Assembly (NCBI RefSeq): GCF_030813435.1
Contig: NZ_JAUSUG010000022.1
Span: 1 to 64,000 of the forward strand
Length of the DNA stretch: 64,000 nucleotides
Source: Evansella vedderi
GTDB taxonomy: Bacteria; Bacillota; Bacilli; Bacillales; Salisediminibacteriaceae
Reading direction: 5' to 3'
This document shows, one piece after another, positions 9,247 to 18,644 of this stretch; the first letter of the stretch is position 1, and every line of letters starts with the position of its first letter. A program made the translations under genes and the position numbers. Below the pieces are notes generated by a model. It searched no databases, was not told the origin of the DNA, and was given only the letters and a program-made list of their open reading frames with translations.

Positions 9247-9840
9247 CTAGTTAAATATTCTTAAATTTTTAGGCGGCCAGTAAGCTAAATTAGCTTTCCC
9301 TACAATTTCCTTGAACTCTACAAATCCAATATGTCTACTATCAATACTGTTTCTTCTATTATCTCCCAGTACAAATACATGATCCTCCGGTACGATAGAA
9401 GAACCTGTTACAGATTCCAGTGTAAAGTTTTCTGTGAATAAACCAGTAGTGTAAGCATCTCGATGGGAAGCCAAAAACTCTTCCCTTACCGCTACATCAT
9501 TAACGTATAACACATCATCTTTATACTCTATTGTATCTCCTGGCAGACCGATAACCCGCTTAATATAATCAGTATCCTGTGTTGCATGAAATATAATTAA
9601 ATCAAATCGATCCGGTTCGTTCATTTCGTAACCTATTTTATTAACGATAATTCTTTCCCCATCCTCAATGGTAGGCATCATCGATTGGCCGTAAACAATA
9701 TAGTTAGTAAAAAAGAAACCTCTAACAATAGAAACAACAAGGATCACCACGATAAATGTTTTCGTCCAGCTCCAAATTTCTTTCTTCCAGTTAATTTTAT
9801 TTTCTACTTCCGACTCATAAACCTGACCTTCCATTTCCAT
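9247..9840 (-). CDS. lepB: type I signal peptidase
   Basis: 197 aa. It removes N-terminal signal peptides from exported proteins at the outer face of the membrane. One membrane helix lies at about 26-48. The catalytic serine is in YGQSMMPTI and the general-base lysine in YIKRVIGLPGD. The C-terminal box GDNRRNSIDSRHIG is intact. Length and layout fit the SipS/SipT/SipV paralogues of Bacillus; which one it corresponds to cannot be told. It has its own terminator and sits between yhbH and prkA without obvious co-transcription. Confidence 0.93.
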   Translation of the reverse strand: MEMEGQVYESEVENKINWKKEIWSWTKTFIVVILVVSIVRGFFFTNYIVYGQSMMPTIEDGERIIVNKIGYEMNEPDRFDLIIFHATQDTDYIKRVIGLPGDTIEYKDDVLYVNDVAVREEFLASHRDAYTTGLFTENFTLESVTGSSIVPEDHVFVLGDNRRNSIDSRHIGFVEFKEIVGKANLAYWPPKNLRIFN

Positions 9841-10294
9841 TCCAGTTTCTCCTCCATATTTTTATTAGGTTTAACAGGTTCCTTTTTACTATATATTACC
9901 ATCAGCGTTTTATTTCAAACCATTATAATCTAATCATTATATTTGTAAAAGAAATGTAATTAATACTATTCTTATGTAGCAATAACATAACCGTTACCAA
10001 GTGTGATTGTAATCAAACAACCATTCTTAGTTAGATTTTCTAATTGATAAATAGCGCGTCATGAACAACACTAATTTGATTATTTATAATATTCTGTATA
10101 TTTATATTACTATATTCTAAAAAATAATTCCAAAGAAAAGACTTTTAAATAAAAAACGGTTGCTCGTGTTTCAATTCTGGTGTTTGTAGTAACGCGAAGT
10201 CTTCTTCCTTTCTCTTACTCCCGTTTCAACATCGGCTAAAAAAATTAAGGGAGCCCACCAAATTGGTGACCTCCCCATACTTATAACCTGTGCC
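9841..10294. other. intergenic region, nothing beyond a terminator
   Basis: AT-rich gap upstream of the signal peptidase and downstream of prkA. Apart from the prkA terminator at 10249-10275, no convincing gene, RNA or operator is visible. Confidence 0.5.
10249..10275 (-). terminator. intrinsic terminator of prkA
   Basis: Stem GGGAG..ACCAA / TTGGT..CTCCC followed by a T-rich run on the minus strand. Confidence 0.75.
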
Positions 10295-12190
10295 CTAACG
10301 GTTTAACAGACTGCCCACATATCTTAATAGATCGTTAGCAGATGTAGAGTTATAACCGTATTCGTCAATGAGTCTTTCAATAACATTATTTATTTTCTTC
10401 AATTGGTTTTCGTCTGGTGTCTTCGTAGAAGTGGTAATTTTAACCACATCCTTCAAGTCTGCAAACAGTTTTTTCTGAATCGCTTCCCGCAAGCGTTCAT
10501 GGGAATTATAATCAAATTTCTTCCCTTTTCTTGCATAGGCTGAAATTCGAATCAATATCTCTTCCCGGAATGCTTTTTTAGCATTCTCTGAGATCCCAAT
10601 TTGTTCTTCAATAGATCTCATTAATTTTTCATCAGGATTCATTTCATCACCAGTAAGAGGGTCACGGATCTTGTTTTTATTGCAATAGGCTTCCACATTG
10701 TCTAAATAGTTATCCATTAACGTCTTAGCAGATTCTTCATAAGAATACACGAATGCCTTTTGAACTTCCTTCTTGGCAATTTCGTCGTACTCTTTCCGCG
10801 CTATGGAGATAAAGTTTAAATACCTCTCCCGGTCATCCTTAGATATAGACGCATGTTGGTCTAAGCCATCTTTAATCGATCGCAAAACATCTAAAGCATT
10901 AATAGCCGTAAGCTCCTTACGAATAATAGCGGAAGAAATTCTATTAATGACGTAACGTGGATCAATTCCGTCCATTCCCTCATCTGGGAACTCTTTTCTC
11001 AATTCTTCTACATCTTGAGCACTGAAGCCCTCCACATTTTGACCATCATATAGCTTAAGCTTTTTCAAAATATCTACACTATTATTCTTCGATTCCTTCA
11101 ACCTTGTAAGTACCGTAAATATAGCAGCGATCCTTAAGGCATGAGGAGCAATATGCACGTCGGCAATATCACTTTCTTGAATCATTTTCTCGTAAATTCT
11201 CTCTTCTTCACTAACCTTTAAATTGTAAGGAATTGGCATTACGATAATTCTTGAATGTAAAGCCTCATTTTTTTTGTTGGATATGAATGACTTATATTCC
11301 GCTTCGTTCGTGTGGGCTATCACCATCTCGTCCGCAGAGATTAAGGCAAATCGACCGGCCTTAAAATTCCCTTCTTGAGACAAGGATAATAAATGCCAAA
11401 GGAATTTTTCGTCACACTTGAGCATCTCCTGAAATTCCATTAATCCTCGGTTAGCCTTATTTAATTCCCCATCAAATCGATAGGCTCTAGGATCAGATTC
11501 TGACCCATAATCGGCAATCGTTGAAAAATCAATGCTCCCTGTTAAATCGGCAATATCCTGGGATTTCGGATCAGACGGACTAAAGGTCCCAACCCCTACC
11601 CGACGATCTTCAGAAAGGAAAATCCTTTCCACTTCTACATCTTCAATGCGGCCTCCGTATTCCTGCTCCAATCGCATCATGTTTAAAGGCGATAAATTCC
11701 CCTCAATACGAATACCATATTCCTTAAAGAAATCATCTCTCAAATGATAAGGAATTAGATGTAATGGGTCCTCATGCATTGGGCAGCCCTTAATGGCATA
11801 AACGGCTCCACGATCGGTTCGAGAATATTCCTCTAACCCTCTTTTCAGCATCGTTACGATGGTTGATTTACCACCACTAACTGGTCCCATAAGGAGTAAA
11901 ATACGTTTTTTTACATCTAAGCGACGTGCAGCCGAGTGAAAATACTCTTCTACTAATCTTTCAATTGCATCTTCAAGACCATAAATTTGATTTTCAAAAA
12001 ATTTGTACCTTTTCTTTCCGTCCACTACCTCGACTCCCGCGTCTTTAATCATGTTATAAATACGGGAGTGAGCTGTTTGAGCCACTTCCGGTCGCTCTTT
12101 TACTATTTCTAAATAATCAGCGAATGTCCCTTCCCATTTCAGGCGTCCTTCTTCCTCCCGGTGTCTTTGAATTTTGTTTAAAATATCCAT
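10295..12190 (-). CDS. prkA: PrkA AAA+ / serine protein kinase
   Basis: 631 aa, full length. An N-terminal AAA+-type domain carries the P-loop GPVSGGKST, and the C-terminal part matches the PrkA kinase-like domain. PrkA affects sporulation in Bacillus; kinase and Lon-like protease activities have both been proposed in the literature. It is conserved with YhbH, and the two genes lie on the same strand here with only the signal peptidase between them. The ATG follows GAGAGGAGG. Confidence 0.96.
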   Translation of the reverse strand: MDILNKIQRHREEEGRLKWEGTFADYLEIVKERPEVAQTAHSRIYNMIKDAGVEVVDGKKRYKFFENQIYGLEDAIERLVEEYFHSAARRLDVKKRILLLMGPVSGGKSTIVTMLKRGLEEYSRTDRGAVYAIKGCPMHEDPLHLIPYHLRDDFFKEYGIRIEGNLSPLNMMRLEQEYGGRIEDVEVERIFLSEDRRVGVGTFSPSDPKSQDIADLTGSIDFSTIADYGSESDPRAYRFDGELNKANRGLMEFQEMLKCDEKFLWHLLSLSQEGNFKAGRFALISADEMVIAHTNEAEYKSFISNKKNEALHSRIIVMPIPYNLKVSEEERIYEKMIQESDIADVHIAPHALRIAAIFTVLTRLKESKNNSVDILKKLKLYDGQNVEGFSAQDVEELRKEFPDEGMDGIDPRYVINRISSAIIRKELTAINALDVLRSIKDGLDQHASISKDDRERYLNFISIARKEYDEIAKKEVQKAFVYSYEESAKTLMDNYLDNVEAYCNKNKIRDPLTGDEMNPDEKLMRSIEEQIGISENAKKAFREEILIRISAYARKGKKFDYNSHERLREAIQKKLFADLKDVVKITTSTKTPDENQLKKINNVIERLIDEYGYNSTSANDLLRYVGSLLNR

Positions 12191-12371
12191 AATTTCCTCC
12201 TCTCAACACCAGATTTCCTATTAGACATCCATGATTCATCTTATGCAGTCAACTGTAATAAGATTCTCTTCCTTTTAAATTTATCCATTATAGATTTATG
12301 GAAAAAAGCTCTTCCCTCTCCTTGAAAGTCAGGTAAAATAAGAAGTAACCTCTAAGGAAAGTGGGTTAAGG

Positions 12372-14234
12372 ATGCGAATAATTACCGGTAATCTATTCAT
12401 TTTGATTCTAATATCTCTGTTCTCTTTTTTATTTTTAAAAACATCTCAGGAATGGAATAATGTCCAGTCCATCCAGGAGTTCCTTGACGAAAACATTTCC
12501 GTATCAAACGTACAATTATCCGAAAACAGTACCATGTATGATAAAGACGGAAAAGTTATAGTCGATATTTATGGGGAAATGAACAGAATCTATTTACCTT
12601 ACGATCATATCCCTTCCTATGCTGTTGATGCTATTTTAGCTGCTGAAGACCAAACCTTTTTTCAACATCAGGGGTTTGATATGAAGGGAATTACCCGTGC
12701 TTTCCTGATTAATGTACAAAATCAATCATTAGATCAAGGTGGAAGTACGGTTACACAGCAGCTCGCCCGAAATTTATTTTTAACCCATGAAAAATCCTTT
12801 GAACGGAAGCTTACTGAGCTCTTGTACGCCTATCAATTAGAAAAGCAATATACGAAAGAAAAGATTTTAGAATTATATTTAAATGGGATTTATTTTCAAA
12901 ATGGTGTATACGGTATTGAAGCGGCAAGTCGGTTTTATTTCAATAAACCTTCCAAAGAGCTGACATTAGCTGAAACGGCATTTCTCTGCGCCATACCTAA
13001 TAATCCACAAAGATTTAACCCTTTAACAAATAAAGAAGAAACACATATACGGAAAAATTGGATATTAGAAAAAATGTACGAAACGAACAAAATTTCAAAG
13101 GATACTTACGAAGAAGCCTTAGGGGAAACGATTACCCTTTCCCTTGGTAAAAAAATGGATGGCTACCCGGACTATGCTACCTATGTTTTTCACGAGTTGG
13201 AGCTCCTTATTGGAGAAGTGGATGGATACAATCAGAAAATAGCGAGGGCAGCAACTCCAGAGGCAAAGGATGAACTTTTAGCATTAAGAAAAAACAGGGT
13301 AGAGACTTTACTTCAACAGGGAATTACGATTGAAACAGCTTTAGATACACATATTCAAAATAATGCAAAGGGAGTAATCGGTGACTTATTAGGAAATAGT
13401 GATTTGGAAGCGGCAACAGCCATTATCGATCATCGCAATCATGAAATAGTGGCTATTACGGGAGGAAAAAATTATCGTAAATTTGATTTTCATCGTGGAT
13501 ATCAGGCTTACCGTCAACCAGGTTCATCCATAAAACCCTTATTGGTTTTTGCACCGTACATAGAAAAAATGAACGTAACGGAAAAAAGTCCAGTAGATGC
13601 TTCCCCCTTTCGAAAAAACAACTATCAACCACAAAACTTTGGAGGAGCTGTTTACGGTAACGTCACGATGGAACAGGCTTTCAAACATTCCTACAATACT
13701 GCCGCCGTGAGAATGCTTGATATAATTAGCCCCGAGCATGGATTTGCCTACCTTGACGCATTTGAGTTTTCGCGGCTTAATCCAGAAGATATGATTTTAC
13801 CCGCTGCACTAGGAGGGTTAACCCACGGTGTTTCCGTACTAGAAATGACACAGGCTTTTACCACTTTTGGAACAGACGGAGTATATCATTCCCCAAGAGC
13901 CATTCGATATGTTAAAGACAAGCACGGTCATATTTTGTATACGTGGAACAAAGCTGGAAAAGAAGTTTGGTCACAGGAAACCAATCATGAAATGAAGAAA
14001 ATGCTCCGCCGTGTCGTAACAGAAGGGACAGGAAGACAAGCTCATTTTAATGCCACCTATTTAGGCGGCAAAACAGGAACCACCAACAACTATCACGACC
14101 TATGGTTTATTGGTGCAACGGAACATTACACAGGAGGAATATGGCTCGGCTATGATCAACCTAAACCCATCGCGAATAGAAATCGGAGCCTACATTTACA
14201 AATATGGAGGAGCATCATGACCCAAACCCCATGA
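12372..14234 (+). CDS. class A penicillin-binding protein (transglycosylase/transpeptidase)
   Basis: 620 aa. A short cytoplasmic N-terminus leads into one membrane anchor (about 5-23). The GT51 transglycosylase domain has the catalytic region AAEDQTFFQHQGFD and GGSTVTQQLARNL. The transpeptidase domain has SSIK (active serine), SYN and KTGT. It polymerises and crosslinks peptidoglycan outside the membrane. Length and the lack of a long C-terminal extension resemble the sporulation PBPs PbpF/PbpG rather than PonA. It is transcribed divergently from prkA. Confidence 0.93.
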   Translation: MRIITGNLFILILISLFSFLFLKTSQEWNNVQSIQEFLDENISVSNVQLSENSTMYDKDGKVIVDIYGEMNRIYLPYDHIPSYAVDAILAAEDQTFFQHQGFDMKGITRAFLINVQNQSLDQGGSTVTQQLARNLFLTHEKSFERKLTELLYAYQLEKQYTKEKILELYLNGIYFQNGVYGIEAASRFYFNKPSKELTLAETAFLCAIPNNPQRFNPLTNKEETHIRKNWILEKMYETNKISKDTYEEALGETITLSLGKKMDGYPDYATYVFHELELLIGEVDGYNQKIARAATPEAKDELLALRKNRVETLLQQGITIETALDTHIQNNAKGVIGDLLGNSDLEAATAIIDHRNHEIVAITGGKNYRKFDFHRGYQAYRQPGSSIKPLLVFAPYIEKMNVTEKSPVDASPFRKNNYQPQNFGGAVYGNVTMEQAFKHSYNTAAVRMLDIISPEHGFAYLDAFEFSRLNPEDMILPAALGGLTHGVSVLEMTQAFTTFGTDGVYHSPRAIRYVKDKHGHILYTWNKAGKEVWSQETNHEMKKMLRRVVTEGTGRQAHFNATYLGGKTGTTNNYHDLWFIGATEHYTGGIWLGYDQPKPIANRNRSLHLQIWRSIMTQTP

Positions 14235-14245
14235 CGCTCCTTTTT
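14206..14245 (+). terminator. intrinsic terminator overlapping the PBP stop codon
   Basis: GGAGCATCATG / CATGACGCTCC stem followed by T runs. The 5' arm lies inside the last codons of the PBP gene. Confidence 0.6.
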
Positions 14246-14250
14246 CTTTT

Positions 14251-14808
14251 TTAAACTGGTAAGCTTGCAATAACACTGTTATATAATCTTAATAATGCAT
14301 AAGCAACAGCCAATAAAAAGGTAAACCAAAAAAAGAGATGGAAAAAGACCATTCCAGCAACTGCTATATACGATAAAGACGGACTAACCTGATAGACAAA
14401 GAATATAAAATAAACAAAACATGTCACTAAAAAGCTCAGAACTAACAAAGATAACTGAAAGGATACCCCTAAAGACAGCAGCCCACCCCACAAAAAGATC
14501 CAAGTACCACCCCGCAGGCTTTGAAGCTCACTGCCTTCCACATCCTTAGAGAAAAATAATAAAGACAATTCATTAATCGTATCCGCGATCAATTTTAAAG
14601 CAGAAAATAACATAAAAAAGAATAACCACAGTAAAAACAGCAAGGTTAAAAGGATTCCTTGCTCTGAGAAAAATTCAGTCATTCCCATATAAAGACCAAT
14701 ATTCTCTAAATAATTTATCAATACTCTTGAAGTAAAAATGGAAAAGGATAAACTAAATAGAACAATAGAAATAAACGGGAAATGACTCGTTAAATAAGCA
14801 TTTTTCAT
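14251..14808 (-). CDS. YufK-like (DUF5366) integral membrane protein
   Basis: 185 aa, strongly hydrophobic, with about five membrane helices and a short cytoplasmic loop with SKDVEGSELQSLRGG. Composition and length resemble Bacillus YufK (DUF5366), whose role is unknown. AGAAGGGG precedes the ATG. It follows the HmoA-like gene on the same strand, but a terminator lies between them. Assignment is by general resemblance only. Confidence 0.55.
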   Translation of the reverse strand: MKNAYLTSHFPFISIVLFSLSFSIFTSRVLINYLENIGLYMGMTEFFSEQGILLTLLFLLWLFFFMLFSALKLIADTINELSLLFFSKDVEGSELQSLRGGTWIFLWGGLLSLGVSFQLSLLVLSFLVTCFVYFIFFVYQVSPSLSYIAVAGMVFFHLFFWFTFLLAVAYALLRLYNSVIASLPV

Positions 14809-14830
14809 GGATTTCCCCTTCTAAGAAAAA

Positions 14831-14850
14831 CCCGAGTGAAATCACTCGGG
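14831..14850 (-). terminator. intrinsic terminator of the hmoA-like gene
   Basis: CCCGAGTGA / TCACTCGGG stem followed by five T on the minus strand. Confidence 0.8.
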
Positions 14851-14851
14851 A

Positions 14852-15157
14852 CTAAAGATGATATTTAGCTTCGTATGTAGAAATATTGTTACCCGTTGTC
14901 GGACTCTTTTCTAAATTGGCACGGCGTTCACGGTGGGCTGCCTTAAAGGCATCACTATTTACCCATGCTTCATATGCTTCCTTGGATTCCCATTTCGTAT
15001 AAACGATTTGATAGTTACTATCATCTTCCGGATTAAGAAACATGAAATCTAGGCAGCCAGGAATTTCTTTCATTTTTTCTGCACTATTGGAAAACCTATT
15101 AGCGACACTTTCCCTTCCTTCTAATGGCACATGTAATTCGTTAAATACAACAAACAT
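14852..15157 (-). CDS. hmoA: HmoA-like antibiotic biosynthesis monooxygenase (ABM) domain protein
   Basis: 101 aa ABM/IsdG fold. Bacillus HmoA binds haem and opens the porphyrin ring to release iron. Visible features are FNELHVPLEG, the YTKWESKEAYEAWVNS strand-helix and FKAAHR, whose histidine fits the usual haem ligand. The C-terminus STYEAKYHL also fits. GGAGGGATG provides the ribosome site. No iron-uptake genes or clear Fur box are nearby, so a non-haem ABM role remains possible. Confidence 0.75.
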   Translation of the reverse strand: MFVVFNELHVPLEGRESVANRFSNSAEKMKEIPGCLDFMFLNPEDDSNYQIVYTKWESKEAYEAWVNSDAFKAAHRERRANLEKSPTTGNNISTYEAKYHL

Positions 15158-15307
15158 ATTACATCCCTCCTTAAGCTATATGGCTATTATACGCCATCCT
15201 CATGACGAATGAAATAAGATACGGGACTTGCATTACGAGGAATTCTTTTCTTTCTTTTCAAAACGTGGTATATTGTTTTTTAGAAGACATCAAAGGAGGC
15301 ATTTTTG

Positions 15308-15397
15308 ATGGCAACAATGTTAATTTTGGGAGTTTGTGCAGCCTTTTTAGTGGCCATATTTACTGCTGGTTATAACGACAACCCAAATAAAAACTAA
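15308..15397 (+). CDS. 29-aa membrane mini-protein
   Basis: MATMLILGVCAAFLVAIFTA plus a polar tail, GYNDNPNKN: a single membrane helix and a short soluble end. Evidence for expression is an AAAGGAGG ribosome site 7 nt before the ATG, a TATATT -10-like box about 40 bp further up, and an intrinsic terminator 7 bp after the stop. The family is not recognised. Small one-helix proteins of this kind often act as accessory subunits or in sporulation, but nothing here tells which. Confidence 0.6.
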   Translation: MATMLILGVCAAFLVAIFTAGYNDNPNKN

Positions 15398-15404
15398 TGT
15401 AAAG

Positions 15405-15436
15405 ACTACTCTCCATCAATGGAAGAGTAGTTTTTT
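15405..15436 (+). terminator. intrinsic terminator of the 29-aa gene
   Basis: ACTACTCT / AGAGTAGT stem followed by six T. Confidence 0.85.
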
Positions 15437-15551
15437 CGTTTTTCCATGAGAAAGTAAAAGTAGTTCCCACGATTTATTTTATAAATTTTGTCTTATTTTT
15501 TTGCTTGTACGAATAGGCTAGTAAAGAAATAAGTGATGAGGTGGGATCCTT

Positions 15552-16850
15552 ATGAAATGTTTTCTATACCCTGATATTGGACGGGTCGATGAAGCCCTAC
15601 AGCTTCATATGGACGGACTAGAGCCTAAAGAAACAGTTACGATTACCATGACAATGGTTAATGATGTTTCCGGACTTTGGAGCTCAAAGATGACAACGGA
15701 AGCAGATGTAAACGGAAAATTATTAATTGGTGACCATGGAAATAATGGCAAAAATATTTTTACAGAGCTCATTTGGGGTCTTCGTCCAGCAGACAGCCAG
15801 ACAAGCAAACCAATGCCTGCAGACGATACACAGCCAATAACCTTACACATTGACTTGGAATCAACGATAAGTCAGAGAAAGGAAGCACGGACCGTTACGA
15901 GACTTTTTAAGGAAGATTATGTGCTGGAAGAATCCATCCATGCTGAAGAAATAAACGGTATTTTTTATTATCCTCAAAATAAAAGAAAGCTCCCTAGCAT
16001 TATTTTACTCGGTGGATTGGATGGGATAGCCCCCAATCAAACAGCTGCTTTACTAGCTTCACATGGTTATGGTGTCCTGTCATTAGATTATTTGGGACAA
16101 CCAAACCAACAGGAACTTCTTTCTGAAGTTCCAATTGAACAGGTGCATCAAGCGGTGGACTGGTTAAAACACCACCCTAAAGCTGACAAGGAGAAAATTT
16201 TAATTTTTGGCAGTTCGAAAGGAGCAGAGCTAGCTTTATTAGCTGCTTCAAAAAACAAAGATATAAAAGGCGTTATTGCCTATTCTCCTTCTCAATATGT
16301 TTTTCAAGGACTTGACCTTAAAAGAAAGAAATCTTCATGGTCTGAACAAGAAAAAGAAGTTCCGTATGTTCCCTTTTCCTATACTATTGGTGATTTCTTA
16401 AAGATAATAAAAAGTCGATTTTCAAAAGTGGAAATAGATTTTTCCAATATTTATAAGCGCAGTATTGAAAAGTATGAGCAAAAGGATAATCGTGCTGCAG
16501 AAATACCTGTTGAAAGAATTGGAGGACCCATCCTTTTTGTCAGTGGGGATGAAGATGCATTGTGGCCATCTGTTCAGATGACGGAACAAATGCTTAACCG
16601 GCTCCAAAAACACTCCTTCCCATTTGATATCAAGCATTTAACGTACAAACAAGCTGGCCACATATTAGTGCAACCGTATTTGCCCTCTCTTCCAGAAAAT
16701 GGCGAGACGGCTAGCTACGGGGGGACCCCAATGGAGAACGCTATTTCAGGAGAGTCGGCATGGAAAGAAACGTTAAAATTTATAAAGGAGCACTTTCCTC
16801 CTGCACGAATTCCAACCGAATCCATTCCATTTCAAGTAAGCGGCAGATAA
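15552..16850 (+). CDS. BAAT-type acyl-CoA thioesterase / alpha-beta hydrolase
   Basis: 432 aa. The N-terminal ~130 residues resemble the acyl-CoA thioesterase/BAAT N-terminal beta domain (MDGLEPKETVTITMTMVND). An alpha/beta hydrolase core follows. The nucleophile is the serine before KGAE in IFGSSKGAELALLAA, SGDEDALWPS supplies the acid region, and AGH in QAGHILVQPYLP the histidine. It probably hydrolyses a thioester or ester in the cytosol; the substrate is unknown. GAGGTGGGA precedes the ATG. It converges on a lipoprotein gene, with a shared terminator. Confidence 0.85.
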   Translation: MKCFLYPDIGRVDEALQLHMDGLEPKETVTITMTMVNDVSGLWSSKMTTEADVNGKLLIGDHGNNGKNIFTELIWGLRPADSQTSKPMPADDTQPITLHIDLESTISQRKEARTVTRLFKEDYVLEESIHAEEINGIFYYPQNKRKLPSIILLGGLDGIAPNQTAALLASHGYGVLSLDYLGQPNQQELLSEVPIEQVHQAVDWLKHHPKADKEKILIFGSSKGAELALLAASKNKDIKGVIAYSPSQYVFQGLDLKRKKSSWSEQEKEVPYVPFSYTIGDFLKIIKSRFSKVEIDFSNIYKRSIEKYEQKDNRAAEIPVERIGGPILFVSGDEDALWPSVQMTEQMLNRLQKHSFPFDIKHLTYKQAGHILVQPYLPSLPENGETASYGGTPMENAISGESAWKETLKFIKEHFPPARIPTESIPFQVSGR

Positions 16851-16857
16851 AAACTAA

Positions 16858-16890
16858 GGGTGGGACAAAAGGATTCCTTTTGACCCACCC
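16858..16890. terminator. bidirectional terminator hairpin
   Basis: GGGTGGGACAAAAGG / CCTTTTGACCCACCC stem between convergent genes. Confidence 0.7.
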
Positions 16891-16902
16891 TCCATTTACA
16901 CT

Positions 16903-17439
16903 TTATTTCGAATATACATTTAATGAGTCTACAACTATTTTTATATCCTCAAAAGAAGCTTCCTTACCAATAACCTGATACACAGGAACCCTTTCTAACG
17001 AACCAAATAAATCCTGCTTTTTAACAAAAGTATATTGAACAGTAGGTACAGGCTGTTGAAAAAAGGTTAATTCACCAAGAAATGTTGAAATCTCTTTAAT
17101 TTCAATCCCCTCCATATACAACTGTTCATTAACAGTTCCCGTAAGCATATAATCCCTTAAAAAAGCTACATTTAAGCCTTGGATATTTCTATCCTGAACT
17201 AAATCTACCTGATGATCATTTTCTGTTAAATAACTTATGACTAAAAGCTCATCCTCGTAAACGATTTCTGCTATTTCCCATTCTTCAGGGATGTTACTTG
17301 GAACTAAAACCGGAAATGGAAGTTCCCTTGAAGCTTGCATTAAGGTAGCATCAGAAGCTGTACAGGCAGAAAATAGAAAAAGGAGGCTTAGAACAGAAAT
17401 AATTTTCAACTTGCCTTTAGTGACACGCACTTTTAACAC
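16903..17439 (-). CDS. putative lipoprotein
   Basis: 178 aa from the GTG at 17439, chosen because GAGG lies 8 nt upstream; the GTG at 17442 is almost as good, and no ATG suits. A basic N-terminus (KVRVTKGKLK) and hydrophobic stretch lead to the lipobox LFSAC, so it is a predicted lipid-anchored surface protein. The rest has a mixed alpha/beta character (PVLVPSNIPEEWEIAEIVYED, QYTFVKKQDLFG) and may be a DUF4367-like domain of the sort found in anti-sigma factors and sporulation proteins, but I am not sure. No obvious operon partner. Confidence 0.6.
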   Translation of the reverse strand: MLKVRVTKGKLKIISVLSLLFLFSACTASDATLMQASRELPFPVLVPSNIPEEWEIAEIVYEDELLVISYLTENDHQVDLVQDRNIQGLNVAFLRDYMLTGTVNEQLYMEGIEIKEISTFLGELTFFQQPVPTVQYTFVKKQDLFGSLERVPVYQVIGKEASFEDIKIVVDSLNVYSK

Positions 17440-17609
17440 CACTGCTTCCTCATAATCTATAATCCATTTTAGAATACTATAGATTAATGAAACCAGCAAA
17501 CGAATCAAATTCCCCTGTATTTACAGACACCACAATATATGAAAACTAGTTTTAGCTGCTCGAAAATTGGAGGGTGATGATTTACGCTTCAATCAACTTT
17601 TTTGTAAGG

Positions 17610-18515
17610 TTATTGGTTATCTAAAATATGGAAAAATTTATATTTGATATTAGGTGTCCATGCGGTGGAATCCTCGTAAGCCCAATATCTCATTCTACTA
17701 TTAGCGGTATGAGCATTTACTAACGGCATTCCCTCCCCATCTTTTGCAACGACGATCGTTGTATGTTGCCAATTTCCATCACCAGTAAAGTCGTAACAAA
17801 TAACATCTCCCCTCAACAATTGATCTGCACTAGATACCTCTTTGACTCGAACGCCATGTTTAGTCCCACTTAAATACCAGCGCAAAGCATGGGCCACTGT
17901 CCAGCTATAGCTCCACTGATTATTACGATACCACCAGCCGTTGGAACGATCAGGATGTCCATTCATGGAAAGACCGCCAGCATACATACATTGGGAAACA
18001 TAGTTAGTACAATCATTTTCAAATTTTCGGTATTCAGGGTTAAATTCATTCCACCAACGTTCTGCATATTGAACCACTGCTAAACGATCATAAGTATATC
18101 CCCGATTGGATCGCTGAGGACTTTCATGAAAAGTTTGTCTTAACCTTTCTTCCGGAACGCTTCCATCTCCATCGTTTTGCAGCTGATAATCATCAATAAT
18201 TTCTCCATCCTCTAGGACGGCTCGACGAATCTGAACCTGTTCTTCAATATATAGCTTTCCATGATGACGGATAACATTTTGAAGCAGGAGTCCATATTCT
18301 ACGAGAGACCTGTTCCCAAATGATTGCTCACGAATGATATGTCCATCGATTATGTTTTTTACAATTTCTGCCTGTCTATCCTTTAAGTTCTTTTGTTTCC
18401 TTTCTAAAGCGTCCCGCTCATTATTTCGGATAAATAGTTTTTTTCCTTCACCCCTGACATAACATTGCTGACAGCCCTGAATATACTCTTTTATTTTATT
18501 TATGACGAAACTCAC
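17610..18515 (-). CDS. Amidase_6 domain protein (YhbB-like)
   Basis: 301 aa. The C-terminal ~155 residues are the 'putative amidase domain' (Amidase_6, NlpC/P60-like papain fold). The cysteine lies in FENDCTNYVSQCMYAGG and the histidine in WQHTTIVV, with YDFTGDGNW between. The N-terminal half is charged and helical and has no signal peptide. Bacillus subtilis encodes a similar protein (yhbB) beside queG, and the same neighbourhood is kept here. Probably a cell-wall or spore-related hydrolase; the substrate is unproven. Confidence 0.85.
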   Translation of the reverse strand: MSFVINKIKEYIQGCQQCYVRGEGKKLFIRNNERDALERKQKNLKDRQAEIVKNIIDGHIIREQSFGNRSLVEYGLLLQNVIRHHGKLYIEEQVQIRRAVLEDGEIIDDYQLQNDGDGSVPEERLRQTFHESPQRSNRGYTYDRLAVVQYAERWWNEFNPEYRKFENDCTNYVSQCMYAGGLSMNGHPDRSNGWWYRNNQWSYSWTVAHALRWYLSGTKHGVRVKEVSSADQLLRGDVICYDFTGDGNWQHTTIVVAKDGEGMPLVNAHTANSRMRYWAYEDSTAWTPNIKYKFFHILDNQ

Positions 18516-18590
18516 AAGCCAACACCTCCTTACTATCTCCTATATATGTATTCCTGTAATGAACGAATAAATGAATAAATTAAGAAAAAA

Positions 18591-18633
18591 AGGATGTGTT
18601 TTAAAGGTTCATTTTCACCTTTAAACACATCCT
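18591..18633 (-). terminator. intrinsic terminator of ogt
   Basis: AGGATGTGTTTTAAAGGT / ACCTTTAAACACATCCT stem; a long T run follows on the minus strand. Confidence 0.85.
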
Positions 18634-18644
18634 TTTATAAGTAA